From: Candidatus Rokuibacteriota bacterium | GTDB lineage: Bacteria; Methylomirabilota; Methylomirabilia; Rokubacteriales; CSP1-6 | Assembly (NCBI GenBank): GCA_003220225.1 | Contig: QHRU01000043.1 | Span: 1 to 64,000 of the forward strand | Direction of reading: 5' to 3' | DNA: 64,000 bases | In this document: piece after piece, positions 1-9,175 of the stretch | Numbering within the stretch: the stretch's first letter is position 1 | Layout: each line of letters starts with the position of its first letter | The notes under the pieces: model-generated | What the model was told of the DNA's origin: nothing | Seen by the model: the letters and a program-made list of their open reading frames with translations, nothing else | The model's database searches: none | Made by a program: the position numbers and the translations under genes

Positions 1-1
1 G

Positions 2-1333
2 TTCGCGGCGGCGTTCTGGGGCGCGGTCAAGCTCGGCGCCGTCGCCGTGCCCGTCAACACGCTGATGACGCCCCAGGAGTACGAGGTCCTCCTCACCGAC
101 AGCCGCGCGCGTGTCGCGGTCGTCGAGGCGCCGGTGGCCGGACGACTGCTCGCCGTGCGCCATCGCTGCCCGTCGCTGCGCGCGGTGGTGGTCGTCGGCG
201 GCCAGGGCCTGCCCGGCACCCACGACTTCGACGAGCTCCTCGCCGCCGCCAAGCCCACGTGTGAGCCCGCGCTCACGTTCGCCGACGACACCTGTTACTG
301 GGGGTACACGTCGGGCTCCACCGGCAAGCCCAAGGCCGCCGTGCACTCGCACGCGCACTTCCTGGCCGCCGCCGACCTCGTCGGCGTGGGCGTGTTCGGC
401 CTCGAGGCCGACGACCTCGTGTTCTCCGCCTCGAAGATGTTCTTCGCGTTCGGGCTGGGCAACAGCCTGTACTTCCCGGCGCGCGTGGGCGGCGCCTCCG
501 TGCTGGTGCCCGAGCGGATCGACGCCGAGCGCGCCTTCGAGGTGATCGCGACGGAGCGGCCGACGGTGTTCTTCACGGTGCCGACGCTCTACGCGCGCAT
601 GCTCGCGATCGATGACGCCGAGCGCCGCTGGGACCTCTCGTCGCTGCGCTTCTGCGTGTCGTCGGGCGAGGCGCTGCCGCCGGCCATCTTCGACGCGTGG
701 GCCGAGCGCTTCGGCCTCGAGCTGGTGGAGGTCGTCGGCTCGACGGAGGCGCTGCACGACTTCATCGCCAACACGCCGGGCGCGGCGCGCCGCGGCGCCT
801 CCGGCCGCCTCGTGCCGGGCTTCGGGGCGCGGCTGGTCGACGACGAGGGCGTGCCGGTCGCGGACGGCGTCGTCGGCCACTTGCTGATCAAGGGGCCGAC
901 GACGTCGCCCTATTACTGGAACCGGCTCGACCGCACGCGCGCGACCATGCAAGGGCACTGGCTCAGCACGGGCGACATGTTCGCGCGCGATACCGACGGC
1001 TTCTTCACGTTCGCCGGGCGCTCCGACGACATGCTCAAGGTCGCCGGCCTGTGGGTCTCGCCGGCGGAGATCGAGGCGGCCCTCGTCGAGCACCCCGGCG
1101 TGCTGGAGGCAGGGGTTATCGGCGCGCCGGACGCCGCCGGGCTCACGCGGCCCCACGCGGTGGTCGTGCTCAAGGACGGCTGGAGCGCGTCCCCCGATCT
1201 CGCCGCGACGCTGACGGAGTTCGTACGGCGGCGCGCGGGCGGCCATCGCACGCCGGCGACGCTCGCCTTCGCCGACGACCTGCCGAAGACGGCCACGGGC
1301 AAGGTCCAGCGCTTCCGGCTGAGGCCGGGGTAA
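2..1333 (+). CDS. Benzoate-CoA ligase-like acyl-CoA synthetase (5' truncated by window edge)
   Basis: The reading frame is open from base 2, so the true start lies upstream of the window. The protein is an ANL-superfamily adenylate-forming ligase that activates a carboxylic acid with ATP and CoA. Visible motifs are the phosphate-binding loop YTSGSTGKPKAAVHSH, the GSTEALHDF adenylate motif, STGDMF with the hinge GRSDDMLKVAGLWVSP, and the C-terminal catalytic lysine in PKTATGKVQR. The phosphate loop and the hinge most resemble benzoate-CoA and 4-hydroxybenzoate-CoA ligases, so an aromatic acid substrate is inferred and not proven. It is followed by biotin carboxylase genes, which suggests acyl-CoA catabolism or carboxylation. 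Confidence 0.85.
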   Translation, partial: FAAAFWGAVKLGAVAVPVNTLMTPQEYEVLLTDSRARVAVVEAPVAGRLLAVRHRCPSLRAVVVVGGQGLPGTHDFDELLAAAKPTCEPALTFADDTCYWGYTSGSTGKPKAAVHSHAHFLAAADLVGVGVFGLEADDLVFSASKMFFAFGLGNSLYFPARVGGASVLVPERIDAERAFEVIATERPTVFFTVPTLYARMLAIDDAERRWDLSSLRFCVSSGEALPPAIFDAWAERFGLELVEVVGSTEALHDFIANTPGAARRGASGRLVPGFGARLVDDEGVPVADGVVGHLLIKGPTTSPYYWNRLDRTRATMQGHWLSTGDMFARDTDGFFTFAGRSDDMLKVAGLWVSPAEIEAALVEHPGVLEAGVIGAPDAAGLTRPHAVVVLKDGWSASPDLAATLTEFVRRRAGGHRTPATLAFADDLPKTATGKVQRFRLRPG

Positions 1334-1410
1334 CGTGCGCGTCGAGGCCGCGGTGAAGGCCCTCGGCGAGTGACGCGGTATCATGGACGGCCTGTGAGGA
1401 GACGGCCCGC

Positions 1411-2910
1411 GTGAAGATCAAGAAGCTGCTCGTCGCCAACCGCGGCGAGATCGCCGTCCGCGTGCTGCGCGCGTGCCGCGAGCTGGGCATCGCGACCGTC
1501 GCCGTCTTCTCGGAGGCCGACCGCGAGGCGCTGCACGTGCAGATGGCCGACGAGGCGTACCCGATCGGTCCCGCCCCCGCCACCGAGAGCTACCTCGTGG
1601 TCGACCGCCTCGTGCAGACGGCGCGGCGCGCGGGCGCCGACGCCGTGCACCCGGGGTACGGGTTCCTCTCCGAGAACCCGTCGTTCGCGGAGGCGTGCGC
1701 GGCCGCCGGGCTGACCTTCGTCGGCCCGCCGGCGGCGGCGATGCGCCGGATGGGCAGTAAGACGGCGGCCCGCCAGCTTGCGCGTGAGCTGGGTGTGCCG
1801 ATGGTGCCCGGCGCCCTCGAGGCCGTGGCGAGCGACGTCGAGGCCGCCCGGGTCGCGCGCGAGATCGGCTATCCGGTGATGCTCAAGGCCGCCATGGGCG
1901 GCGGCGGCAAGGGCATGCGGCTCGTGAGCCGCGAGGACGACCTCACGGAGGCGCTGCGCGCGGCGCGCGCCGAGGCGGGCGCCGCCTTCGGCGACGCGGC
2001 CGTCTACCTCGAGCGCGCCGTCGCCGAGCCGCGGCACGTCGAGATCCAGATCCTCGCCGACGCCCACGACAACGTCATCCACCTCGGCGAGCGCGAGTGC
2101 TCCATCCAGCGGCGTCACCAGAAGCTGATCGAGGAGTGCCCGTCGCCGCTCGTGGACGCGAGCCTGCGCGCGCGCATGGGCGAGGCGGCCTGCCGGCTCG
2201 CGCGCGCCGCCGGCTACGTCAACGCGGGCACCGTCGAGTTCCTCGTGGACGCCGAGCGCAACTTCTATTTCCTCGAGATGAACACGCGCCTTCAGGTCGA
2301 GCACCCGGTGACCGAGATGGTGACGGGTGTGGATCTCGTGCACGAGCAGCTCCGCATCGCCGCCGGCGCGAAGCTCGCCCTCACGCAGTCCGACGTCACG
2401 TGGCGCGGCTGGGCCATCGAGTGCCGCATCAATGCCGAGGACCCCTTCGCGGGCTGGCTGCCCTCGCCGGGGACGCTCACGGGCCTGCGCGCGCCCAGCG
2501 GACCGTGGGTGCGCGACGACTCCGGCGCCTACGAGGGCTACACGGTGCCACGCTGGTACGACACGCTCATCAGCAAGCTCATCGTGTGGGGCGCCGACCG
2601 CGAGGCGGCGTGCGACCGGATGGCGCGCGCGCTGGCCGAGTACCGCGTCGTCGGCGTGCGGACCACGATCCCGGTGCTGGCGCGCGTCGTCGCCCATCCC
2701 GATTTCCGCGCGGGCCGGCTCTCGACGGGCTTTCTCGAGCGCGTGCTGCCGGCCCTGCGCGCCAACGAGTCGCGCGTGCTGCCGATCGCGCTGATCGCCG
2801 CCGTGCTCGCGGAGTACGAGCGCGGCCGGCACGAGGCCGCCGCCCCGCCGGCGGACACCGCGCCGTCGGCGTGGCGCGCGGCCGGCATCCGCGGATGGAG
2901 CCGCCCGTGA
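1411..2910 (+). CDS. Biotin carboxylase subunit of an acyl-CoA carboxylase
   Basis: 499 residues. It catalyses ATP- and bicarbonate-dependent carboxylation of carrier-bound biotin. The N-terminus (KKLLVANRGEIAVRVLRAC) is diagnostic of the family. The ATP-grasp glycine loop is MGGGGKGMR, the ERECSIQRRHQK block follows, and EMNTRLQVEHPVTE carries the catalytic glutamate and arginine. The GTG start is preceded by GAGGAG. The separate biotin carrier gene overlaps its 3' end, so this is a split acetyl-, propionyl- or methylcrotonyl-CoA carboxylase type. No carboxyltransferase gene is visible here. It may lie upstream of the window. Confidence 0.93.
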   Translation: MKIKKLLVANRGEIAVRVLRACRELGIATVAVFSEADREALHVQMADEAYPIGPAPATESYLVVDRLVQTARRAGADAVHPGYGFLSENPSFAEACAAAGLTFVGPPAAAMRRMGSKTAARQLARELGVPMVPGALEAVASDVEAARVAREIGYPVMLKAAMGGGGKGMRLVSREDDLTEALRAARAEAGAAFGDAAVYLERAVAEPRHVEIQILADAHDNVIHLGERECSIQRRHQKLIEECPSPLVDASLRARMGEAACRLARAAGYVNAGTVEFLVDAERNFYFLEMNTRLQVEHPVTEMVTGVDLVHEQLRIAAGAKLALTQSDVTWRGWAIECRINAEDPFAGWLPSPGTLTGLRAPSGPWVRDDSGAYEGYTVPRWYDTLISKLIVWGADREAACDRMARALAEYRVVGVRTTIPVLARVVAHPDFRAGRLSTGFLERVLPALRANESRVLPIALIAAVLAEYERGRHEAAAPPADTAPSAWRAAGIRGWSRP

Positions 2911-3407
2911 AGTACGTCGCGACCGTCAACGACGAGAGCCGGGTGGTGGACGTCACGGGCACCGACGGCCGCTACCGCGTGGCCGTCGGGGACGACGTCT
3001 GGGAGGTGGACGCGCGCCTCGCCGCGCAGGGCATCTATTCCCTCTTGATCGACGGGGTGTCGTACGTCGCCGACGTCACCGATCGCGACGGCGCCTGCGT
3101 GGTCGAGGTGGGCGGGGAGTGGTACGAGATCACGGTCGAGGAGCAGACGCGCCACATCATCCGCACGCGCGGCGGGGCGGCGGGCGGGCCGCGAAGCCGG
3201 ACGCTCACCGCCGCGCTTCCGGGTAAGATCAGCCGCGTCGCGGTGGGAGTCGGGGACGCCGTCCGGGCCGGCGACACGCTGGTCGTGATCGAGGCCATGA
3301 AGATGGAGAACGAGTTCAAGGCGACGGGCCCGGGGACGGTGGCCGAGGTGCGTGTGGAGGCCGGGCAGACGGTGAACGCGGGCGACGTCCTGATCGTGAT
3401 GGCGTGA
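2907..3407 (+). CDS. Biotin carboxyl carrier protein (biotin/lipoyl attachment domain)
   Basis: 166 residues from GTG 2907, whose GTGA overlaps the stop of the biotin carboxylase. GGAG lies about 6 nt upstream. ATG 2895 in the same frame would add four residues. The C-terminal half is a biotinyl domain with the attachment lysine in EAMKMENEFKA. The N-terminal half is a beta-rich domain of unknown role seen in carrier proteins of acyl-CoA carboxylases. It should carry the carboxybiotin between the upstream carboxylase and an unseen carboxyltransferase. Confidence 0.88.
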   Translation: MKYVATVNDESRVVDVTGTDGRYRVAVGDDVWEVDARLAAQGIYSLLIDGVSYVADVTDRDGACVVEVGGEWYEITVEEQTRHIIRTRGGAAGGPRSRTLTAALPGKISRVAVGVGDAVRAGDTLVVIEAMKMENEFKATGPGTVAEVRVEAGQTVNAGDVLIVMA

Positions 3408-3417
3408 GGAGAGCCGC

Positions 3418-4703
3418 GTGACGACAGATCGCTTCGGCAACGAGTTCGCGGCCGGGCTGCCCTACGCGCGGGGCGCGATCATCCGCTCGACGGAGGACGA
3501 CTTCGTCAAGCTCGAGCGCGCCCGCCGCGTGATCGAGCGCCGCATCGCCGCGCGCGGGCCGGAGGCGATCTTCAACTTCTCCGGCCTCGAGCGCGCCCTG
3601 CCGATGGAGGCGTCGGAGCTGGCGGTGGCCGATGACGAGGTGGCGCCGGCGCTCGCGGGCGCGCGCGTGCGCGCGCTGGCACTGGAGCACTTGGGCGGCG
3701 ACGCGGAGCGCCACGACGTCATGCTCTTCAACCGGCTGACGGCGGCGACGTTCGCCACGCACCTGGCGCTGGTGTCGCCCGGGGACGCCGTCCTCGGGCT
3801 GTCGCCGAGCTACACGCACCCGACGGCAATCCGCTCTGCGCGGCAGTGCGGCGCGCGCTTCGTCGAGACCGGCGACCTCGCGGGCCTCGAGGCGGCCCTG
3901 GACCGCGAGCCGCGCGTGTCGCTCGTCGTGCTGACGCGCCTGGCCGTGACCTACGATCTGCTGCCGCTCGAGATCGCGAGCGAGGCAGTGCGGCTGGCGC
4001 ACGCCCGCGGCGTGCGCGTCTACGTGGACGACGCCGGCGGTGCGAGGGTGGGCCCGGCCGTCTTCGGCCAGCCGAAAACGCTCGAGCTGGGCGCCGACCT
4101 CGGCGCCACCGGGCTCGACAAGTACGGCACCGTCGGCCCGCGCCTCGGCCTGCTCGCCGGCGACGCCGCGCTGGTGGCCGCCATCCGCGCGCGCGCGTTC
4201 GAGTTCGGCCTGGAGGCGCGCCCGATGCTCTATCCGGCCGTCGCGCGCTCGCTCTCGGGCTATCGTCCCGAGCGCGTGCGGACGCTGGTGGAGACGACGC
4301 GCAAGGTCGGCGAGGCGCTGAGCGTCGTCTTCGGCGCGCGCCTGCACGTGACGCCGGTGACCGCGCAGCTGCGCGCCGACGATCTGCTGGCGCTGGCGAT
4401 GGAGCGCGCGGGGCTCACGACGCCGCCGATCGTGCCGATCGAGGCGACGGCCGCGCTCGCGATGCTGCTGCTCGAGGACTACGGGATTCTCACCGTCCAC
4501 TTCGCGGGCATGCCGCCCGGAACCTCGAGCCTGCTCGTGAAGTTCATCCCGCCGGAGACGCTCGAGCGCTTCGGCGGCGCCGACGCGTTCGCGAAGGCCG
4601 TGGACAGCTCGGTCGATCGCCTGGCGGCGGCGCTGCACGATCGCGCCGCGCTCAGCATGCTGCTGCTGCGCGAGCGACGGGCCAAGCCCCCGGCAGGGAA
4701 CGG

Positions 4704-4707
<4 letters not shown>
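3418..4707 (+). CDS. SelA-like fold-type I PLP-dependent protein
   Basis: 429 residues; GTG start with GAGGAG about 10 nt upstream. The middle of the protein has the PLP fold typical of the selenocysteine synthase (SelA)/MJ0158 superfamily: [20 protein letters not shown] near 104, VDDAGG near 203 for the cofactor ring, and [17 protein letters not shown] near 232 with Lys235 as the likely Schiff-base lysine. Its N-terminus differs from classical SelA. It leads an operon with an amino acid ABC transporter and overlaps the ATPase gene by ATGA, so an amino acid or amine lyase/transferase role is more plausible than Sec-tRNA synthesis. The substrate is unknown. Confidence 0.65.
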
Positions 4708-5450
<743 letters not shown>

Positions 5451-5460
5451 CGGAGGTCAC

Positions 5461-6318
5461 ATGGAAGCGACGTTCGCCGTGTTGCTCGCGCTGGCTCTTG
5501 CCCTCTCATCGGCGGCGCCGGCGCTCGCCCAGCCGGACACGCTGGAGAAGATCAAATCCAGCGGCGTGCTAACCATCGGCACGCGCACCGGCTCGCCGCC
5601 CTTCGCCTACATCAACAAGAACAACGAGTGGGTCGGTTTCTCCATCGACCTCGTCGAGATGCTGGTGAAGCCGTCGGTCGAGAAGGCCGTGGGCCGGTCG
5701 ATCAAGATCGAGAAGAAGGAATCGACGCCGCCCACACGCATCCCGTTGCTGACGAACAACTCGGTCGACCTCATCGCCGGGACGATGACCGACACGCCAC
5801 AGCGCCGCGAGTCGGTGGACTTCAGCCTCACGTTCTTCTACACGGGCGCCCAGTTCCTCGTGAAGAAGGGCAGCCCCATCAAGGGGATCAACGACATCGC
5901 CGGCAAGCGCATCGCGGCCCAGCAGGGCGCAACCAACGCCAAGATCCTGCGCGAAAAGTACCCGCAGGCGCAGCTGCGCGAGTTCCCCGACCAACCGGCC
6001 GCCTTCCAGGCTCTGGTCCAGGGTCAGGTCGACGCGTACACGAACGACGGCATCCAGCTCTACGGACTGAAGGCGAAGGCACCGAACCCGAACGACTGGG
6101 AGGTCGTCGGCGACTTCTATTCCGAAGAGCCGTACGGCATGGCCATGCGCAAGGGCGACACGAAGTTCAAGGCCGCCGTGGACGCCGGGTTCAAGAACGG
6201 CTTCGAGTCGGGCAAGTACTTCGAGATCTACGACAAGTGGTTCGGCCCCAAGGGCGAGCTGCCGTACCCCATGACCCCACAGGTGAAGGCGTATTTGCTG
6301 AAGCAAATCGGTAAGTGA
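5461..6318 (+). CDS. Amino acid ABC transporter substrate-binding protein (family 3)
   Basis: 285 residues with a Sec signal peptide ending near ALAQP (residues 1-24). GGAGG precedes the start closely. The mature protein has the family 3 binding-protein pattern: LEKIKSSGVLTIGTRTGSPPFAY near the N-terminus, then a LLTNNSVDLIAGTMTDTPQR block and a DFSLTFFYTGAQFLV block. This resembles glutamate/aspartate-binding GltI. The ligand is probably an acidic or polar amino acid. It is a periplasmic partner of the flanking ATPase and permeases. Confidence 0.9.
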   Translation: MEATFAVLLALALALSSAAPALAQPDTLEKIKSSGVLTIGTRTGSPPFAYINKNNEWVGFSIDLVEMLVKPSVEKAVGRSIKIEKKESTPPTRIPLLTNNSVDLIAGTMTDTPQRRESVDFSLTFFYTGAQFLVKKGSPIKGINDIAGKRIAAQQGATNAKILREKYPQAQLREFPDQPAAFQALVQGQVDAYTNDGIQLYGLKAKAPNPNDWEVVGDFYSEEPYGMAMRKGDTKFKAAVDAGFKNGFESGKYFEIYDKWFGPKGELPYPMTPQVKAYLLKQIGK

Positions 6319-7037
6319 ACTACACCTTCAAGTGGAGCGTGCTCTGGACCGGCGAGTCGGGACGCTGGCTGCTCCAGGGCCTGCTCACGACGCTGGAGCT
6401 GTCCGCGCTCGCCTGGGTCCTCGCCGTCGCTCTCGGGATCCTGGCGGGCGCGCTGCGCACGGTGCGATTCACGCCTCTGCGCTGGGCCGCCACCTCGTAC
6501 GTCGAGTTCTTCCGGAACGTCCCGCTGCTCGTCTGGATGTTCTTCTGGTATTTCGGCGTGCCGCCGCTGCTGCCGCGCGGCATCCAGGACTGGCTCTTCA
6601 ACCACGGCGCGGAGTTCTGGGCGGGCATGCTCGCGCTCGGCGTCTATCACGGCGCGCGCATCTCTGAAGTCATTCGCTCCGGCATCCAGTCGATCCCGCG
6701 CACCCAGTTCGAGGCGTCGGTGGCCATGGGGCTGACGACCTTCCAGTCGTACCGGCTGATCATCCTGCCCGTCGCCCTGCGCCTGATCGTGCCGCCGGCG
6801 ACCAACGAGTCGCTCAACCTGCTCAAGAACTCGTCGGTGGCGCTCACCATCAGCGTGGCCGAGCTGACGTTCCAGACGCGCCAGATCGAGACGTACACCG
6901 CGAGGGCCATCGAGGCGCTCACGGCGGGCACGCTGATCTACCTCGTGCTCTGCCTGTCGATCGCCACGATCATGGCGAAGGTCGAGCGCCGCTACGCAAT
7001 CCCCGGGCTGATCGCGCGCGTGGGGCCGGCGGCCTAG
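6315..7037 (+). CDS. Amino acid ABC transporter permease (GltJ-like)
   Basis: 240 residues; the GTG start overlaps the binding-protein stop as GTGA. This is a HisM/GltJ-type inner membrane permease with about five hydrophobic segments. The coupling-helix motif is the block EASVAMGLTTFQSYRLIILP followed by ALRLIVPPATNE, the EAA loop that docks on the ATPase. YVEFFRNVPLLVWMFFWYF near the N-terminus is typical of polar amino acid permeases. It pairs with the second permease 13 bp downstream. Confidence 0.9.
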   Translation: MNYTFKWSVLWTGESGRWLLQGLLTTLELSALAWVLAVALGILAGALRTVRFTPLRWAATSYVEFFRNVPLLVWMFFWYFGVPPLLPRGIQDWLFNHGAEFWAGMLALGVYHGARISEVIRSGIQSIPRTQFEASVAMGLTTFQSYRLIILPVALRLIVPPATNESLNLLKNSSVALTISVAELTFQTRQIETYTARAIEALTAGTLIYLVLCLSIATIMAKVERRYAIPGLIARVGPAA

Positions 7038-7050
7038 CCCAGGTCGACGC

Positions 7051-7719
7051 ATGGACGTCTCGGTCATCACCAGTAACTTCAAGTTCCTGATCCTCCAGGG
7101 GCTGATCGGCATCGGTCCGTTCATCGGCGGCACTCTGCGGCTGGCCATCCCGGCCATCCTGTTCGGCTTCGTGCTCGGCATCTTCGTGGGTCTGGCTCGG
7201 CTGGCGCAGGCGCCGTGGATCCGCATGCCGGCCACGATGTACGTCGAGTTCTTCCGCGGCGTGCCGCTGGTCATGGTCATCTTCTGGATCTGGTTCATCA
7301 TCCCGCAGCTGCTCCGGCTGCCCATCCCCGAGTACGGCGTGGCGCTCACCGCCTTCGTGATCTTCGAGGCCGCCTACTTCGGCGAGATCGTGCGCGCCGG
7401 CGTGCAGTCCGTGCCGCGCGGCCAGGTGGAGGCGGCCACCGCGCTCGGCATGACGGGGACGAAGACGATGGCCTACGTCGTGCTGCCCCAGGCGCTCAAG
7501 AACATGGTGCCCTCGCTCGTCACGCAGATGATCGTGCTCTTCAAGGACACCTCGTTGGCCTCGATCATCGGCTACGTGGATCTCACCAAGGCCGCGCAGA
7601 TCGTCAACAACCGCGAGATCAAGCCGTTCCAGATTTACATCTTCATCGCAATCGTCTACTGGCTCTGCACCTACTCGATGTCCGTCTTCGCGCGGCGGCT
7701 CGAGCGCCGCGCGGCGTAG
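7051..7719 (+). CDS. Amino acid ABC transporter permease (GltK-like)
   Basis: 222 residues. It has the same family signature as the previous gene: YVEFFRGVPLVMVIFWIWF, then an EAA loop with EAATALGMTGTKTMAYVVLP and ALKNMVPSLVTQ. Two different permeases plus one ATPase and one binding protein make a complete importer. The gene ends 9 bp before the convergent Uma2 gene, and I see no strong terminator in that gap. Confidence 0.9.
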   Translation: MDVSVITSNFKFLILQGLIGIGPFIGGTLRLAIPAILFGFVLGIFVGLARLAQAPWIRMPATMYVEFFRGVPLVMVIFWIWFIIPQLLRLPIPEYGVALTAFVIFEAAYFGEIVRAGVQSVPRGQVEAATALGMTGTKTMAYVVLPQALKNMVPSLVTQMIVLFKDTSLASIIGYVDLTKAAQIVNNREIKPFQIYIFIAIVYWLCTYSMSVFARRLERRAA

Positions 7720-7728
7720 GCGCCGGCG

Positions 7729-8286
7729 TCAGGGCCAGAGCGCGTCGGGGACGAGGCCGAGGCCGGTGAAGGGCGGGAGATCGACGGGCTCGGGCCCAGC
7801 GGCGGCGACGGCGAGCGCATAACGAGTGCCCTCGAGGGCGAACGCTTCGATGGTCCGCCCGTCGGGGTCCACCAGCCAGAGAAACGGAACGCCATAACGA
7901 GCATACAGCCGCGTTTTCGTCACGCGATCGATCCTGCGCGTAGACGGCGAGAGGATCTCGACGGCGAGCGTCGGCCCGCCCTCCATCCCACGCGGGCTGG
8001 TGAGGGCCATCCGATCGGACGCGATATAGAGGATGTCGGGCTGGACGATCGACGTCTCGTCCGGCCGGTCGGCGAGGATCACGTCGAGCGGGGCATAGAG
8101 CAGCAGCCCACCGGGACGCGTCTCGAGCCATTTCATGAGCTGAAAGGACAAGCGGGCACTGATGATCTGGTGCTCGAGCGACGGAGCCGGGGTCACGCAG
8201 AGCTCGCCATCGTGGATCTCGTAGCGCCGCCCGTCGTTGGGCAGCGCTTCGTAATCCCGATAGGTGAACGCGCTCTTCGGGGTCAT
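7729..8286 (-). CDS. Uma2 family endonuclease-like protein (DUF820)
   Basis: 185 residues with the restriction-endonuclease-like fold of the Uma2 family. The core is visible as YEIHDGELCVTPAPS (the family's early glutamate), VQPDILYI (metal-binding aspartate) and GPTLAVEILSPSTRRID, followed by KTRLYARYGVPFLWLVDPD. These proteins are abundant in cyanobacteria and other environmental bacteria. Their function is unproven, but a nuclease role is assumed from the fold. A TTGACA-17-AATAGT promoter ends 8 nt before the ATG, so the mRNA is probably leaderless. Confidence 0.85.
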   Translation of the reverse strand: MTPKSAFTYRDYEALPNDGRRYEIHDGELCVTPAPSLEHQIISARLSFQLMKWLETRPGGLLLYAPLDVILADRPDETSIVQPDILYIASDRMALTSPRGMEGGPTLAVEILSPSTRRIDRVTKTRLYARYGVPFLWLVDPDGRTIEAFALEGTRYALAVAAAGPEPVDLPPFTGLGLVPDALWP

Positions 8287-8294
8287 GCGCCTCT

Positions 8295-8323
8295 ACTATT
8301 CGACCGCGTGACCACCCTGTCAA
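8295..8323 (-). promoter_or_regulatory. Sigma70-type promoter of the Uma2 gene
   Basis: On the minus strand TTGACA (8323-8318) is followed by 17 nt and AATAGT (8300-8295). Only 8 nt separate the -10 element from the ATG at 8286, with no Shine-Dalgarno sequence. This implies a leaderless or near-leaderless transcript. Confidence 0.6.
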
Positions 8324-8337
8324 TGCCGCGAATCCGA

Positions 8338-8343
8338 TACGCT
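8338..8343 (+). promoter_or_regulatory. Possible -10 element of a leaderless gene
   Basis: TACGCT lies exactly 7 nt before the GTG start at 8351. There is no ribosome binding site. The spacing matches other leaderless-looking genes in the window, but there is no clear -35 box. Confidence 0.35.
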
Positions 8344-8350
8344 GGCGGCC

Positions 8351-9175
8351 GTGCCTGAACTGACGCTCCCCAACGGCGTGCGGCTGCACTGGCGCGAGGC
8401 GGGCGATCCCGCGAAGCCGCCGGTGGTCTGGATCCACGGCGGCTCGATCGAGGACTCGTCGTCCATGGTCGCCGACCTCGAGCCGTTCGCCGCGCGGATC
8501 CGCGCGCTCTTCCCGGATACGCGTGGCCACGGGCTCTCCGAGCGCTTCGAGCGCGTCGAGGACTACACGTATCCGAAGAAGGCCGAGGACGTGCGGCTCT
8601 GGCTCGACGCGCTCGGCGTCGAGCGCGCCGTGTTCGGCGGCGCCTCGATGGGCGCCGCGCTGTCGCTCTGGCTCGCCGTCCACGCCCCGCAGCGCGTGCG
8701 TGCCGTCGTCTCCATCAGCGGGCCGCCGTACGCGCCGGCGCCGGAAGACATCGCGTGGTGGAAACAGCACCGGCCACTAGTCGAGGCCGGGCGGTTCGAG
8801 GAGTACTACGACGCCAACGTGCGGCTGCGCGTGGGCGGCGAGGCGCTGGCGCGGTTGAAGGCGCGCCCGGACCGCTACGTGGAGGTGCTGGGCACGCTGC
8901 GCCTGCACTCCGTGGCCTCGCTGCTGGCGCTGCTCGACGAGACCTACTCGCGCACGGAATGGCTCGCCGACTGCGCGCGCATCCGGTGTCCCGTGCTCGT
9001 GATCGCCGGCTCGGCGGACCACTTTCCGACGGTGGCGATGTCGCGGCGGGTCGCCGAGACGATCCCCGGCGCGCGCCTGCACGTCGTCGAGGGCGGTGGC
9101 CACTTTCCCAACCGCTCGCACCGCACGGAGGTGCAGGCAGTGGTCGACACCTTTCTGGCCGGAATCGGCGTGTGA
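8351..9175 (+). CDS. Alpha/beta hydrolase fold protein
   Basis: 274 residues from a GTG start. The oxyanion segment is PVVWIHGGSIEDSSS. The nucleophile elbow GGASMGAAL gives the serine near residue 99, and the catalytic histidine is in EGGGHFPNRSH near the C-terminus. An aspartate in VLVIAGSADHFPT completes the triad. The family covers esterases, lipases and C-C hydrolases, and the substrate cannot be read from the sequence. The next gene starts in its stop codon (GTGA), so the two are co-translated. Confidence 0.85.
   Translation: MPELTLPNGVRLHWREAGDPAKPPVVWIHGGSIEDSSSMVADLEPFAARIRALFPDTRGHGLSERFERVEDYTYPKKAEDVRLWLDALGVERAVFGGASMGAALSLWLAVHAPQRVRAVVSISGPPYAPAPEDIAWWKQHRPLVEAGRFEEYYDANVRLRVGGEALARLKARPDRYVEVLGTLRLHSVASLLALLDETYSRTEWLADCARIRCPVLVIAGSADHFPTVAMSRRVAETIPGARLHVVEGGGHFPNRSHRTEVQAVVDTFLAGIGV

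Noticed and set aside
1381-2832. Long open frames on the strand opposite the biotin carboxylase and many other genes
   Set aside because: They are His/Arg-rich shadows caused by high GC in the third codon position, with no recognisable domains.
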